A stretch of DNA of 7,007 bases from Acidobacteriota bacterium. Lineage in GTDB: Bacteria > Acidobacteriota > Thermoanaerobaculia > Multivoradales > UBA5704. Of the stretch, positions 1 to 7,007 are shown one piece after another. The stretch is from NCBI GenBank assembly GCA_003223675.1, contig QHVW01000947.1, positions 1-7,007 of the forward strand, read 5' to 3'. The position numbers were made by a program, and so were the translations under genes. The notes beneath the pieces are model-generated. The model was given only the letters and a program-made list of their open reading frames with translations, was not told the DNA's origin and made no database searches. Each line of letters opens with the position of its first letter. The stretch's first letter is position 1.

Positions 1-1273
<1,273 letters not shown>

Positions 1274-1278
1274 CGTAG

Positions 1279-1284
1279 TCCCTC
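1279..1284 (-). promoter_or_regulatory. Ribosome binding site of the amidohydrolase gene, overlapping the upstream stop codon
   Basis: On the minus strand GAGGGA lies 5 bases before the ATG at 1273. The first two bases of the motif belong to the TGA stop of the M1 peptidase gene (1283-1285). Termination of one protein therefore occurs on the initiation site of the next, an arrangement typical of translational coupling. It also supports the chosen start of the amidohydrolase. Confidence 0.65.
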
Positions 1285-4240
1285 AGGAACCGGATAGCAG
1301 AGTCACGTCGGCGCCGTTCTCCCGGGCCTTTTTCAACGCCTTGTCGAGCTCCTCCTTGTGGCCGGTCGCGCGGGCGGAGATGGCCAGCAGCGCGTACCCC
1401 TCGCTGTCGAGCCCGTTGGATTTCAGCCCCTTGCGCAGCCCCTGGAAAGCCTTGTCATAGTTGCCGCGCCGCACGTCCAGGCGCGCTTGCAGGAGCCGGT
1501 ATTCATCGCCGTCCCGCAGCAGGCGGTCGACCCGGCCGAGGGCCGCGTCGGCCTCGTCGTCCTTCCCCTGATCGAGCAGGAGGCGGGCGCGGCCGAGCTC
1601 GATCGCCGCGTTCATCACCCGCCGGGCGTATTGAAGGTCGGCGTAATATACCGTCTCGCCGGTGTCCGGCGGCGGCTCCTCGGTCTTCAGCGCCTGATCG
1701 TAGAGCGCCACGGCCTCGGTGGCCTTCCCCTCCACGGACGCCTTGAGGCCCCGATAGTAGAGCATCCGCTTGGGGTGCCGATTCTCGTCGAAGAACAGGC
1801 CGAAGACCTTGGCGTGGCGGTCGAGCCAGAACGCCTTGGGCTCCTGCTCGACGGGGATCTCGAACGGGGTCGACTCCCCCTTGACCAGGATGTTCCCCCG
1901 CACGGTTGCATTGGCGCCGTTCTTCCCCTTCGCCTTGCCCTTGGCCGGATCGTAGACCTCCAGATCGATCGGCACCACCAGGGTGGACTGCTTGACGTCG
2001 ACCTCCCGCACCGCCTCGGCGGCGACGTCGAAGGTGCCGCGCGGCGTCTGCACGACCTTGTAGTGGAAGCGGTGGGGGGTCTCCTGCCGGGCCTCGCCCT
2101 TCACGACCCACCCCTGGCCCTTCTTCTCGAACCGGTAGCTGTAGAGCACCTGCGGCAGGCCCGTGCCGTAGACGAACTGGGTGGTGAACGCCTTGAGGTC
2201 CTGGCCGGTGATCCGCTCGATGAGGGAGAAGAAGTCCTCGGTCGAGATCGTCTTGCCGTTCTCCACCTTGACGATCTGCCGGAGGATCTTGGGGAAATTC
2301 TCCTCCCCCAGGCCGCGGGCCAGCATGTCGAGGATCACCGCCCCCTTCTTGTAGACGATCGCCTCGTAGGCAGCGTCGGCGTGACTGGAGAACAGCCGTC
2401 CGCCGAGCACCACGGGGCCGACCGATTCGAGCGAGCGGCCGTCCGGCAGGCTGCCGGTGAGCTGGCGCTGCCACCCCGCCGTGAGGTCGAAGCCGGAGTA
2501 CCGGTCGCCGAGGCGCTCCTTGCCGAAGCGGAGGGCCGAGTAGCTCGCCATCGCCTCGCTGATCCACTGGTCCCGGTAGCTCGTCCAGCCGACCTGGTCG
2601 CCCCACCACTGGTGGGCGATCTCGTGAGCGATGACCAGCCGGCGGTCCTCCAGGCCGAAGAGGCGGTTCCAGACCCCCAGGTCCTGCATCATGCCGTCCC
2701 CCAGGGTGACGAAGCCGAGCATCCCCTGGGAGAAATCGCGGTTGGCGGTGGCCACCGTCAGCTCGTCGAGCGGGTAGGGGCCGAATTTCTCCTCATAGAA
2801 CTGGAGGGAGTCGGTGACCGCCTTCATCACGTCCTCGCGGGACGCGCCGCCGCCCCATCCGGAGAAGCCCGGGCCGAAGGCGAAGCGCACCGCGACGTGA
2901 CCGGCCTGCGCCGTCTCCACCCGGAAGTGGCCGACCTCGAAAGTGAACCCGAAGGCCGGGAAGTCGAGCGTGCGCCTCTCCCAGCGGGTGCCGTCCGGGC
3001 TCTCGCCGCCGTCCGCCCGGCGGCCGCTCGCCACCAGCTCCAGCCCCTTGGGCCAGTGGAAGGTCACGTCGTAGGGAGCGCGGTCGACGGACCCCGCATG
3101 GGGGTACCACCCCATGGTGTCGAGCAGGGTGAGCCGGTTCCAGTCCTTGTCCACCGGGCGCCCGGAGTATTCGACCACCACCGAGGCGGTGCCGCCGGCG
3201 GGCGGCGCCTGCGGCAGGACGACCGTCAGCTCGGCGCCGGTGCGCAGGTAGAAGAGCGGAGCCCCCGCGGGATCGGTCACTTTGGAGACCTGGAAGTCGC
3301 CGGGGAGGACGAGCGGCACGGCACGCGAGCCGGCGACCACGGGCTCGAGGTCGATCCGGGCCTTGCCCATCAGGCGCAGCTCGCGCTCGACCAGGGTCAT
3401 GTCGAGGGTGTACTTCTTCGGCTCGAAAGGAGGGGCGCCGAGCGCCGGCTTGCCGTCCGCGATCCGCAGCGACGACTGCAGCCAGGTGTCCCACTGCCCC
3501 AGGTCGTCGAGCTCCACGCCGAGCAGCCGCCCCTTGCGCTGCTCGCGGGAGATCTGCTTGAGGATCTTGCGCTTGTCCCTCTCCGTGGCGTCGAGGGGGA
3601 CGAAGTGGCCGAGGGTCACCTGCTCCCGCTCGCCGGGCTGGACGCAGTAGAAAATGTCGCCCAGGTCGCCGCCGCGGAACCAGGCGGCGAAGTAGCCGGC
3701 GGCCACCGGATCGCGCAGGACGTTGAGCAGGATCCCCCGCTCGGCGCTCATGTACTTCCATTCCCCCTTCTTGCGCCAGTCCGCGAAGAGCGCCTCGGCG
3801 CGGCGGCTCTGCTCGGCGTCCGGCGGCGCCGCGGGCCGCTTGAGCATCGCGGACGCCGCCGCTTCCTGCCCGACCACCAGCACCGCCTCCTTGAATTCCG
3901 CGTCCAGCCGGGAGCCGCCGGTGAACAGCTCGAGCTGCCCCCCCTCGACGGCATCCGGCGGCTCGACCTCGATCCGCCCCTTGCCCAGGAAGACCATCTC
4001 GATGGTCTTGCCGCCGACCGGCGTCGCCGGGATCAGCACGCCGTCTTCGAGGCGGAGCGTGCCGAGCCCCACGCCCAGCTTGACGTTCTTCAGCGCCACC
4101 GCGCGGGCGGGCTCCAGCCTGGCGCCGGCGATGGCCGCCTGGACCGCGGCCGGATCGGGCGCCTGGGCGCGGAGGGCGCCGGCCGCCAGGAGGACCGGCA
4201 GAAAACAGGAAAGGGCCGAAAGGCGGCGCTGGCTGAGCAT
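1283..4240 (-). CDS. Exported M1-family (gluzincin) metallopeptidase with extra N-terminal beta region and C-terminal TPR-like tail
   Basis: The 985-residue protein begins with a signal peptide (about 1-27, cleavage likely after ALRAQA). Residues ~30-270 are an additional, mostly beta region outside the classical M1 fold. I recall similar regions in acidobacterial M1 proteins but cannot verify this. From ~275 to 445 lies an M1-like N-terminal beta domain, then the thermolysin-like catalytic domain. Zinc-site residues are H539-E540-x-x-H543 (HEIAHQWW) and E562 (WISEAMAS). Y630 in VYKKG matches the catalytic tyrosine. The GxMEN substrate-binding motif is absent: its position (500-512) reads NRDFSQGMLGFVT. 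Residues ~695-805 form another beta domain, and ~820-975 are helical and TPR-like (for example 836-851 and 912-939). The start at 4240 is preferred over an upstream in-frame ATG at 4276 because AAGGAG sits 6 bases ahead and the signal peptide then starts at residue 1. Peptidase activity is likely; aminopeptidase specificity is doubtful. Confidence 0.93.
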   Translation of the reverse strand: MLSQRRLSALSCFLPVLLAAGALRAQAPDPAAVQAAIAGARLEPARAVALKNVKLGVGLGTLRLEDGVLIPATPVGGKTIEMVFLGKGRIEVEPPDAVEGGQLELFTGGSRLDAEFKEAVLVVGQEAAASAMLKRPAAPPDAEQSRRAEALFADWRKKGEWKYMSAERGILLNVLRDPVAAGYFAAWFRGGDLGDIFYCVQPGEREQVTLGHFVPLDATERDKRKILKQISREQRKGRLLGVELDDLGQWDTWLQSSLRIADGKPALGAPPFEPKKYTLDMTLVERELRLMGKARIDLEPVVAGSRAVPLVLPGDFQVSKVTDPAGAPLFYLRTGAELTVVLPQAPPAGGTASVVVEYSGRPVDKDWNRLTLLDTMGWYPHAGSVDRAPYDVTFHWPKGLELVASGRRADGGESPDGTRWERRTLDFPAFGFTFEVGHFRVETAQAGHVAVRFAFGPGFSGWGGGASREDVMKAVTDSLQFYEEKFGPYPLDELTVATANRDFSQGMLGFVTLGDGMMQDLGVWNRLFGLEDRRLVIAHEIAHQWWGDQVGWTSYRDQWISEAMASYSALRFGKERLGDRYSGFDLTAGWQRQLTGSLPDGRSLESVGPVVLGGRLFSSHADAAYEAIVYKKGAVILDMLARGLGEENFPKILRQIVKVENGKTISTEDFFSLIERITGQDLKAFTTQFVYGTGLPQVLYSYRFEKKGQGWVVKGEARQETPHRFHYKVVQTPRGTFDVAAEAVREVDVKQSTLVVPIDLEVYDPAKGKAKGKNGANATVRGNILVKGESTPFEIPVEQEPKAFWLDRHAKVFGLFFDENRHPKRMLYYRGLKASVEGKATEAVALYDQALKTEEPPPDTGETVYYADLQYARRVMNAAIELGRARLLLDQGKDDEADAALGRVDRLLRDGDEYRLLQARLDVRRGNYDKAFQGLRKGLKSNGLDSEGYALLAISARATGHKEELDKALKKARENGADVTLLSGS

Positions 4241-4246
4241 CCAAAG

Positions 4247-4252
4247 CTCCTT
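4247..4252 (-). promoter_or_regulatory. Ribosome binding site deciding the M1 peptidase start
   Basis: AAGGAG on the minus strand, 6 bases before the ATG at 4240. The alternative in-frame ATG at 4276 has no comparable motif and would put a polar 12-residue stretch before the signal peptide, so this site fixes the start. Confidence 0.75.
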
Positions 4253-4302
4253 GGAACAGGGTTTACGGCTGCGCACGAAAACGTGCCGGAGATTCTACGA
4301 CA

Positions 4303-5487
4303 TCAGACGGCGCGCCGGGGCACCACGAAAATCACTCCCGCCGCCGCCGCCAGGGCGAGCAGGCCGCCGAAGTTGAAGGCGGTCGCCGATCCCCAGCGGT
4401 CCCAGAGGGCGCCGAAGAGGAGCGAGGCGGGGAGCGCTCCCACGCCGATGGCCAGGTTGTACCAGCCGAAGGCCGCCCCGCGCCGGTTCTTGGGGACGAG
4501 ATCGGCCACCAGCGCCCTCTCCACCCCCTCGGTGAGGCCGAAGTAGACGCCGTAGACGGCGAAGAGCGCCCAGGCGTGCCAGGTCTGGCTGGCGCGGCCG
4601 AAGAGGAAGTAGACCGTGGCATAGACCAGCCAGCCGGCGGCGATGAGCGGCTTGCGGCCGATGCGGTCCGAGAGGATGCCGCCCGGGGTGTTGGAGAGCG
4701 CCTTGACCAGGTTGAGCAGGGCCCAGAGGATGGGGATGAGGCTGGTGGCCACCCCGAGCTGTCCCGCCCGCAGCAGCAGGAAGGCGTCGGTCGAGTTGCC
4801 GAGCGTGAACAGCAGGAGGACGCCGAGATAGGCCCAGAACCTCCCGCCGAGAGACGCTTTGAGATCGACCTTGCCGTCTTTCTTCGGCGGCGCCGTCCGC
4901 GACACCTCGCGCACGCCGAAGACCAGCGTCAGCACCGCCAGGGCTCCGGGGATGGCGGTGAGCAGGAAGACCGTGCGCAGCGGCAGCCCCTCCCAGCGCA
5001 GGAAGGCGAAGGCGATGAGCGGCCCCAGCACGGCGCCGGCATTGTCGGCGGCGTTGTGGAAGCCGAAGGCCCGGCCGCGGATGGCCGGATCGACCGAATC
5101 GGCGATCAGCGCGTCGCGGGGGGAGGTGCGGATCCCCTTGCCCACCCGGTCGGCGACGCGGATCCCCAGCACCTGGAGGGCCGACTGCGCGAGGCCGGTC
5201 AGGGGGCGGACCGCCGACGCCAGCGCGTATCCGGCGAGCACCAGGGGCTTGCGCCGGGCGACGCGGTCCGACCACCAGCCGCTGGCCCATTTGAGCAGCG
5301 CCGCCGTGGTCTCCGCCGCCCCCTCGATGGTGCCCACATAGGTGGCGCTGGCCCCCAGGACGGTGGCCAGGAAGACCGGGATCAGCGGATAGGTCATCTC
5401 GGTCGCCACGTCGGTGAGGAAGCTCACCACGCCGAGGGCGAGGACGTTGCGGCCGAGACGGGGGCGTTTAGGAAGGTCGGCTGCCAT
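4303..5487 (-). CDS. MFS transporter, 12-TM, drug/metabolite exporter-like
   Basis: A 394-residue, strongly hydrophobic protein, about the normal length for a 12-helix major facilitator. The family loop motif A occurs in both halves: GWWSDRVARRKPLV (70-83, after TM2) and GGILSDRIGRKPLI (269-282, after TM8). The two halves also share a second signature: RDALIADSVDPAIRGRAFGF at 124-143 and ERALVADLVPKNRRGAAFGW at 323-342, showing the internal duplication of the fold. A charged central loop at about 193-212 separates the halves. Solute and direction are not determinable; exporter-like is a guess from the general subfamily. The start at 5487 is tightly limited: an in-frame TAA lies 9 bases upstream (5497-5499) and the next candidates fall inside TM1. 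No Shine-Dalgarno motif is visible. The gene follows a terminator and REP-like repeat and ends 62 bases before the M1 start. Confidence 0.9.
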   Translation of the reverse strand: MAADLPKRPRLGRNVLALGVVSFLTDVATEMTYPLIPVFLATVLGASATYVGTIEGAAETTAALLKWASGWWSDRVARRKPLVLAGYALASAVRPLTGLAQSALQVLGIRVADRVGKGIRTSPRDALIADSVDPAIRGRAFGFHNAADNAGAVLGPLIAFAFLRWEGLPLRTVFLLTAIPGALAVLTLVFGVREVSRTAPPKKDGKVDLKASLGGRFWAYLGVLLLFTLGNSTDAFLLLRAGQLGVATSLIPILWALLNLVKALSNTPGGILSDRIGRKPLIAAGWLVYATVYFLFGRASQTWHAWALFAVYGVYFGLTEGVERALVADLVPKNRRGAAFGWYNLAIGVGALPASLLFGALWDRWGSATAFNFGGLLALAAAAGVIFVVPRRAV

Positions 5488-5499
5488 GGATGGGATTTA

Positions 5500-5589
5500 G
5501 TAGGGGCGGCCCTATGTGGCCGCCCTGGGTGGGGGCTGGCCGGTTGGGATTTTCCCCCGCCCAGGGCGGCCACATAGGGCCGCCCCTAC
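5500..5589. repeat. REP-like inverted pair (two 36-bp units, GTAG at outer ends)
   Basis: The left unit 5500-5535 and the reverse complement of the right unit 5554-5589 agree at 35 of 36 positions; the single difference is at 5530. An 18-base spacer (5536-5553) separates them. Each unit starts with GTAG at the outer end and contains its own hairpin: an 8-bp stem GGGCGGCC/GGCCGCCC with a 6-base loop (5504-5511 with 5518-5525, and 5564-5571 with 5578-5585). A 5' GTAG followed by a GC-rich hairpin, arranged as an inverted pair in an intergenic space, is the known hallmark of REPs mobilised by REP-associated tyrosine transposases (RAYTs). No target-site duplication or transposase gene is visible here, so the assignment rests on architecture alone. 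Confidence 0.8.
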
Positions 5590-5598
5590 AGAAAGCGA

Positions 5599-5627
5599 GA
5601 ACGGCCGGCACAACGCACCGGCCGTTC
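5599..5627 (-). terminator. Probable intrinsic terminator of the rpoA-rplQ operon
   Basis: A perfect 10-bp GC-rich stem (5599-5608 with 5618-5627) and a 9-base loop lie 21 bases after the rplQ stop. In the transcription direction the stem is followed by TCGCTTTC, a pyrimidine-rich but imperfect T tract. Position and stem quality favour a Rho-independent terminator. The weak T tract leaves room for partial read-through into the MFS gene. Confidence 0.65.
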
Positions 5628-5648
5628 GGGATTCCGCGAAGAGGGGCT

Positions 5649-6218
5649 CTACGAGCCGATCTTCTTGGGGGCCGAGGTCTGGGCCCGGCCTTCCTTCTTG
5701 GTCGAGACCTTCTTGGCCTCCCTGGCCTCGCCGCGCTTCGGCTTGGCCTGCTTCTCCTCGGCCTTGGCGCCTTCCTTGGCCTCCTTCTTCGGCTTCGGCG
5801 TCTTGGGCGCCTTGGCTTTGGGAGCCTGGGATTCCTTCACCGGCTCGGCCGCCGCGGCCTCGGACCGCTCGACCAGCTCGAGCACCGCCATCTCGGCGCC
5901 GTCACCCAGACGGGGCCCCAGCTTGACGATGCGCAGATAGCCGCCCGGCCGCGCCGTGAAGCGGGGCGCGATCTCGTCGAACACCTTCTTGACCAGATCG
6001 CGCTTCAGCACCCACCGCAGCACCCAGCGGCGGTCGTGCACGGTGCCGTGCTTCCCCCGGGTGATCACCTTCTCGGCGATGGGGCGCAGCTCCTTGGCCT
6101 TGGGGAGCGTGGTGACGATCTTCTCCTTCTCCACCAGCGACTGGAGCTGGTTGCGGAACAGGGCCTCCCGGTGAGAGGAGGTCCGCCCGAGCTTCCGATG
6201 TCTCATCGCGTGACGCAT
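5649..6218 (-). CDS. rplQ: 50S ribosomal protein bL17 with extended C-terminal tail
   Basis: bL17 is a component of the large ribosomal subunit. Residues 5-118 give the full family pattern: MRHRKLGR at the start, SSHREALFRNQLQSL (14-28), TTLPKAKELRPIAEKVIT (36-53), and the closing GGYLRIVKLGPRLGDGAEMA (92-111). The protein is 189 residues against about 120-130 for most bL17, because ~70 residues rich in Lys, Ala, Pro and Glu follow the core (119-189). This tail is low-complexity and probably disordered. Start choice: GGAGGAG stands 3 bases before the ATG at 6218, whereas the ATG at 6206, which would give the canonical N-terminus, is too far from it, so four extra residues (MRHA) are likely real. 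It lies 12 bases after rpoA, the standard end of the bacterial alpha operon, and is followed by a terminator hairpin. Confidence 0.97.
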   Translation of the reverse strand: MRHAMRHRKLGRTSSHREALFRNQLQSLVEKEKIVTTLPKAKELRPIAEKVITRGKHGTVHDRRWVLRWVLKRDLVKKVFDEIAPRFTARPGGYLRIVKLGPRLGDGAEMAVLELVERSEAAAAEPVKESQAPKAKAPKTPKPKKEAKEGAKAEEKQAKPKRGEAREAKKVSTKKEGRAQTSAPKKIGS

Positions 6219-6221
6219 GAT

Positions 6222-6228
6222 CTCCTCC
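6222..6228 (-). promoter_or_regulatory. Strong ribosome binding site of rplQ
   Basis: GGAGGAG on the minus strand in the 12-base rpoA-rplQ gap, with its GGAGG core 5 bases before the ATG at 6218. It selects this ATG over the one at 6206, which matches the usual bL17 N-terminus. Confidence 0.75.
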
Positions 6229-6230
6229 GT

Positions 6231-7007
6231 TTACGCCGAGGTCGAGGGGCGGTCCGGGTCCATGCCGAACCGGAGCCCGAGCTTGTCGAGGACCTCCTGG
6301 ACCTCTTCAAGCGACTTCTTGCCGAAGTTCTTGGTCTCCAACATGTCCTTCTCGGTCCGGCGCACCAGGTCGCGGAGCGTGTGGATGTTGGCGTTCTTGA
6401 GCGAGTTGGCCGAGCGGACCGAGAGATCGAGGTCGTCGATCGGCTTGGCCAGCAGGGCGTCGAGACCGGCGTGAGCAGCATGGCGGCGAGCGACACCGCC
6501 TCCTCCGGCCGCACCGTGCCGTTGGTCCACACCTCGAGGATCAGGCGCTCGTAGTCGGTCGCCTGGCCGACGCGGGCCGCCTCGACCCGGAAGTTGACCC
6601 GCCGGACCGGGCTGTGGGCGGAGTCGACCGGGATCCAGCCGATGCCCATCGACTCGTCGAAATTGCGGTCGGCGGCCACGTAGCCGCGGCCGCGCTTGAT
6701 CTGGGCCTGGAGCTTGAGCCGACCCTCCTCGTTGAGAGTGGCGATGTGGACGTTGGGGTCGAAGATCTCGACCTGCGGGTCCTCGCTCATCTGGCCGGCG
6801 GTCACCTTGCCGGGCCCCTGCACGTCGATCGACAGCACCTTCGACCCCTCCTCCGCGTGGAGGGTGATCGACATCTGCTTGAGGTTGAGGATGATGTCGG
6901 TGACGTCCTCGACCACGCCGGGGATCGACGAGAACTCGTGCAGCACCCCCTCGATGTTGACCGCGGTGATGGCCGCGCCCTCGATCGAGGAGAGCAGGCA
7001 GCGCCGC
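6231..7007 (-). CDS. rpoA: RNA polymerase alpha subunit, 5' end beyond window and internally frameshifted
   Basis: Alpha dimerises to nucleate RNA polymerase assembly, and its C-terminal domain contacts UP elements and activators. The reading enters from the right edge at about E. coli residue 44 (RRCLLSSIEGAAITAVNIEG), so roughly 45 residues are outside. The N-terminal domain is well conserved down to EEAVSLAAMLLT (ending near 6470). In that frame the reading then degenerates and stops at 6203, inside rplQ. The C-terminal domain resumes in another frame at about 6470 (AGLDALLAKPIDDLDL), with LSVRSANSLKNANIHTL carrying the DNA-binding arginine region and FGKKSLEEVQEVLDKLGL, and ends at TAA 6231-6233. 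Joining the frames needs a -1 shift, and about 20 linker residues present in E. coli are missing, so the change looks like a deletion of 3n+1 bases. Because alpha is essential, an assembly or sequencing error is the first suspicion. Confidence 0.9.
   Translation of the reverse strand, partial: AALPALLDRGRGHHRGQHRGGAARVLVDPRRGRGRHRHHPQPQADVDHPPRGGGVEGAVDRRAGARQGDRRPDERGPAGRDLRPQRPHRHSQRGGSAQAPGPDQARPRLRGRRPQFRRVDGHRLDPGRLRPQPGPAGQLPGRGGPRRPGDRLRAPDPRGVDQRHGAAGGGGVARRHAAHAGLDALLAKPIDDLDLSVRSANSLKNANIHTLRDLVRRTEKDMLETKNFGKKSLEEVQEVLDKLGLRFGMDPDRPSTSA
6465..6481 (-). other. Frame junction inside rpoA (NTD to CTD)
   Basis: The conserved N-terminal-domain frame is last recognisable at MLLT (codons 6481-6470). 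The C-terminal-domain frame becomes recognisable at AGLDALL (from 6470). No slippery heptamer (X XXY YYZ) or homopolymer run lies here, so programmed slippage is not supported. The expected end of the last NTD helix and the acidic linker is missing at exactly this point. Confidence 0.75.

Noticed and set aside
4241..4276. Upstream ATG at 4276 as start of the M1 peptidase.
   Set aside because: No ribosome binding site precedes it and it would bury the signal peptide behind 12 polar residues; the ATG at 4240 has AAGGAG at correct spacing.
4273..4286. Small hairpin GCACG-AAAA-CGTGC between the MFS and M1 genes as a terminator.
   Set aside because: The stem is only 5 bp and no T tract follows in the transcription direction.
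4292..4297. TAGAAT on the minus strand as a -10 box for the M1 gene.
   Set aside because: No -35-like hexamer is found at proper distance, and the MFS coding region ends just upstream; a single hexamer is not enough.
1358..4546. Plus-strand open frame of about 1060 codons running antisense to the whole M1 peptidase gene.
   Set aside because: Its product is a low-complexity mix rich in Arg, Pro, Leu, Val and His with no recognisable domain. The minus-strand frame has a signal peptide, HEXXH site and ribosome binding site. Long antisense frames are expected in GC-rich genes.
5500..5589. The 90-bp inverted repeat as an intrinsic terminator or insertion-sequence remnant.
   Set aside because: No T tract follows it in the minus direction, there is no room for a transposase and no flanking duplication; a REP-type pair fits better.
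6206..6218. ATG at 6206 as the rplQ start, giving the canonical MRHRK N-terminus.
   Set aside because: The strong GGAGGAG is 15 bases away from it but ideally placed for the ATG at 6218.
6465..6481. Programmed ribosomal frameshifting in rpoA.
   Set aside because: No slippery heptamer or downstream stimulatory structure is evident, and a slip would not restore the missing linker residues.

Overview
The window is a GC-rich bacterial chromosome segment in which every gene I can support lies on the minus strand, so transcription runs from the right edge to the left. The order in that direction is rpoA (cut by the right edge) - rplQ - terminator and REP-like inverted repeat - MFS transporter - M1-type metallopeptidase with a C-terminal helical/TPR-like tail - secreted amidohydrolase (cut by the left edge). 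No tRNA, rRNA, CRISPR array, insertion sequence or transposase gene was seen. The only intergenic stretch longer than 100 bases is 5488-5648, and it is largely occupied by the terminator and the repeat. The combination of GC-rich coding, a secreted M1 peptidase with an extra N-terminal beta region and a TPR-like tail, and a secreted amidohydrolase suggests Acidobacteriota (perhaps a Thermoanaerobaculia-like lineage). This is a judgement from memory of protein style and not from a marker alignment; Gemmatimonadota or another deep soil/sediment phylum is possible.

Right part (5591-7007): the end of the universally conserved alpha/ribosomal-protein operon. rpoA lacks its first ~45 residues because of the window edge. 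It also contains an internal break near 6470: the N-terminal domain reads in one frame, the C-terminal domain in another, and the interdomain linker is about 20 residues shorter than in E. coli. rpoA is followed after 12 bases by rplQ, which encodes bL17 with a long Lys/Ala/Pro/Glu-rich tail. A GC-rich hairpin just after rplQ is the likely operon terminator.

Middle (5488-5590): a 90-bp near-perfect inverted repeat made of two copies of a 36-bp unit. Each copy begins with GTAG at its outer end and contains its own 8-bp hairpin. This is the architecture of REP sequences mobilised by REP-associated tyrosine transposases (RAYTs). The repeat ends only 12 bases upstream of the MFS start codon.

Left part (1-5487): an apparent co-directional cluster of an inner-membrane MFS exporter-like protein, an exported gluzincin-fold peptidase lacking the usual GxMEN exopeptidase motif, and an exported binuclear-metal amidohydrolase. 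The last two are nearly contiguous and translationally close: the amidohydrolase ribosome binding site overlaps the peptidase stop codon. A role in extracytoplasmic peptide or amide breakdown is a reasonable inference, but no substrate can be read from the sequence. I found no convincing evidence of a wholly new system. The items most worth checking are the rpoA break, the REP-like pair and the altered M1 active site.
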